From Deltaproteobacteria bacterium (GTDB lineage Bacteria; Desulfobacterota; Desulfobulbia; Desulfobulbales; UBA5123): a stretch of 6,165 bases of DNA. The stretch is from NCBI GenBank assembly GCA_021788685.1, contig JAJYKH010000171.1:1-6165 (forward strand), written 5' to 3'. Both the position numbers and the translations under genes were made by a program. Shown piece by piece: positions 4,635-6,165 of this stretch. Within the stretch, counting starts at the first letter, position 1, and every line of letters starts with the position of its first letter. Below the pieces are notes generated by a model. The model was not told where the DNA came from and made no database searches. It saw only the letters and a list, made by a program, of their open reading frames with translations.

Positions 4635-4970
4635 CTTTGGAGGGAGGGGATTTTCTCCTTAGGGATTTTTTAATGGGTAGCGGCCCTGATGGGGGGAGTG
4701 GTCCTTGGCCCGGGACTGTCGGGCTTGCCGGGATCGGCCGGGGCCGGTCCCTGGTCTTCGCGGTGGCGAAGGTGGATTGGGGCGGGTTCGGTGGTGGGAT
4801 GCTGAAGGGATTGATGGAGCGGCCGGTGGATGCTGGCGGGCTTTTGCCCATGCGGATGGCAAACGTAAAAGCTTTTGTAATGCTCCCTTTCGGTTGAACC
4901 TTTTTCGGGGTACATTCACAGAGCTGGATTCGGAATGCTCCGCGATCCTGAATGCTTCAAAGCAGAGGGT
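4635..4970. other. Non-coding GC-rich stretch with small hairpins
   Basis: No convincing gene. Hairpins seen: a 22-nt near-perfect one at 4730-4751 (GGGATCGGC with GCCGGTCCC, one G-T pair), CTTCGC/GCGAAG with a 4-nt loop (4756-4771), GGGC TTTT GCCC (4838-4849), and the palindrome AAAAGCTTTT (4867-4876). A frame at 4568-4897 on the plus strand starts with GTG, has no ribosome site and is a glycine-rich artefact. TACATT (4911-4916) could be a -10 box for the downstream gene, but no good -35 box accompanies it. Confidence 0.5.
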
Positions 4971-6165
4971 ATGAGAACGTCAAAACAAATAGAAGATCTC
5001 CTGCCGGAGCTGGACCAGCACATTGCCGACGATCTGGAGGATTCGGATCTGGATTTCAAGCAATGGAATGATCACAGCCTGTCGGATGCAGTTGGGCTGG
5101 TGGTCAAGATGGCGGTGTGCATGGCCAATGGCGGCGGCGGCACGGTGGTCTTTGGCGTCGCCGAGCGGGTGAAGGGGCGAAAGCAGGCCCTGGTCGGGGT
5201 GCCGCCCGAGGTGGATGTGAACAGGCTCAAGAAAGCGGTGTACGATCAGACCGATCCCAAGATCATGCCTGTTTTCGAGGAGCTTCGCATTCCGGAAGGA
5301 ACGGGCCGTCTCCTCATAATGCAAATCCATCCCGGGATGCCGCCCTATACCGATACGGCCGGCCGGGGCACGATCCGCATCGGCAAGGACTGCCAGCCGC
5401 TCACCGGTACCCTGCGGCGCAAAATCACGGTGGAGACCGGCGAGACCGATTTTACCGCCGAGAACGTTTCCGGTGCTCTCGATGACCTGATCTCGCCCTC
5501 GGCGATGGAGAAACTCCGGACACTGGCCAAGAAAGAGAAGGCTCCGGATGACCTGCTCCGCCTTTCGGATCGGGAGCTGCTACTGGCCCTGGGTTTGATG
5601 AAGGATTCGGCACTGAGCCGGGCCGGCCTGCTGATCGCTGGAAAAGAAGAGGCGCTGCTAGGCCGGATGCCGGGATACGTCTGGACCTGGCTGCGGATGG
5701 AAAACGATACCCGGTACAGCAACCGTGTAGATGGCCGGTCGGCACTTCCGGTTGCCCTCGAACGGCTGGAAGAGCTGCTCCACACTGACAACCCGATCAC
5801 CACCTTGGAGCAAGGGCTCTTTCATTTCGAATACCGCACCTATCCAGAAACCTCTCTCCGGGAAGCCTTGCTGAACAGCCTTTGCCACGCCGATTACCGG
5901 ATCGCAGGGCCGGTCATGATCAAGCAGTACTCGAATCGTCTTGAAATCAGCAATAACGGCGGGTTCATCGCCGGTATTACACCGGAGAACATCCTCCATC
6001 ACCCGCCGGCCGCCCGCAATCCACTGCTGGTGGAAGCGCTTGCCCGCCTGCGGCTGGTGAACCGCAGCAATCTGGGGGTGAGCCGGATGTACGAGGCTCT
6101 CTTGATCGAGGGTAAGGAGCCGCCCATCATTGCCGAGATCGGCGAATCGGTCACCGTAACTTTCC
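4971..6165 (+). CDS. AlbA_2 (Schlafen-type) and GHKL-like ATP-binding protein, 3' end outside window
   Basis: 398 residues are visible from the ATG at 4971, with no stop before the window edge. Residues about 15-150 form an AlbA_2 domain: acidic DLEDSDLDFK (21-30), then MAVCMANGGGGTVVFGV (47-63) and a GTIRIGKD strand (133-140). Residues about 285-398 match the C-terminal module of the RecG-like/HATPase_c_4 group: REALLNSLCHADYR (297-310), RLEISNNGGF (323-332), ARNPLLVEAL (348-357) and LGVSRMYEALL (368-378). Proteins of this build are annotated as ATP-binding, helicase-related or transcriptional regulators; several take part in phage or stress responses. A C-terminal winged helix often follows and would lie outside. 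The ribosome site is weak (GAGGG close to the ATG). It points away from the erf operon and is not part of it. Confidence 0.87.
   Translation, partial: MRTSKQIEDLLPELDQHIADDLEDSDLDFKQWNDHSLSDAVGLVVKMAVCMANGGGGTVVFGVAERVKGRKQALVGVPPEVDVNRLKKAVYDQTDPKIMPVFEELRIPEGTGRLLIMQIHPGMPPYTDTAGRGTIRIGKDCQPLTGTLRRKITVETGETDFTAENVSGALDDLISPSAMEKLRTLAKKEKAPDDLLRLSDRELLLALGLMKDSALSRAGLLIAGKEEALLGRMPGYVWTWLRMENDTRYSNRVDGRSALPVALERLEELLHTDNPITTLEQGLFHFEYRTYPETSLREALLNSLCHADYRIAGPVMIKQYSNRLEISNNGGFIAGITPENILHHPPAARNPLLVEALARLRLVNRSNLGVSRMYEALLIEGKEPPIIAEIGESVTVTF

Noticed and set aside
4568..4897. A 109-residue plus-strand frame, in the place where iscB might follow the RNA
   Set aside because: It has a GTG start without a ribosome site, glycine-rich low-complexity content, and no RuvC, HNH or bridge-helix motifs of IscB.

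Overview
The window is GC-rich bacterial DNA of accessory type (prophage, integrative element or plasmid). No gene in it identifies the host. The gene set and strong AGGAGG-type ribosome sites fit a Gram-negative host, probably a proteobacterium, but this is a weak inference.

Layout. Six genes lie on the minus strand and read leftwards from about 4.2 kb. They are an ERF-family single-strand annealing protein (3493-4221), a Cas4/RecB-like nuclease with four candidate Fe-S cysteines (2441-3409), an unrecognised 33-residue hydrophobic protein (2129-2230), single-stranded DNA-binding protein (1614-2027), a RadC-like JAB-domain protein (932-1405) and a MoxR-type AAA ATPase cut by the window edge (1-850). 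A strong intrinsic terminator (1536-1576) follows ssb. The first four genes therefore look like one transcription unit, with radC and the ATPase reached by read-through or by a promoter I could not find. The first part resembles a RecET or lambda Red style module: a nuclease exposes or trims strands, ERF anneals them and SSB coats them.

The gaps between these genes are long for a phage-like operon (81-210 nt), and they are patterned. Upstream of each of the six start codons lies a G-rich/C-rich/G-rich/C-rich four-block element. Each can fold as two nested stems, and most can also refold as two side-by-side stems. The primary sequences differ but the architecture is kept.

From 4.22 to 4.97 kb there is no convincing gene. 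On the plus strand, 4343-4510 is a run of hairpins whose loops and linkers resemble the HEARO RNA, also called omega-RNA, the guide RNA of IscB nucleases. No IscB reading frame follows, so it would be an orphan copy. After it come short purine-rich direct repeats, a terminator-like hairpin and a GC-rich stretch with several small hairpins.

At the right end a plus-strand gene (4971 to the window edge) encodes an AlbA_2 (Schlafen-type) domain joined to a GHKL-like ATP-binding module. This architecture is usually annotated as a RecG-like helicase-related or transcriptional regulator protein.
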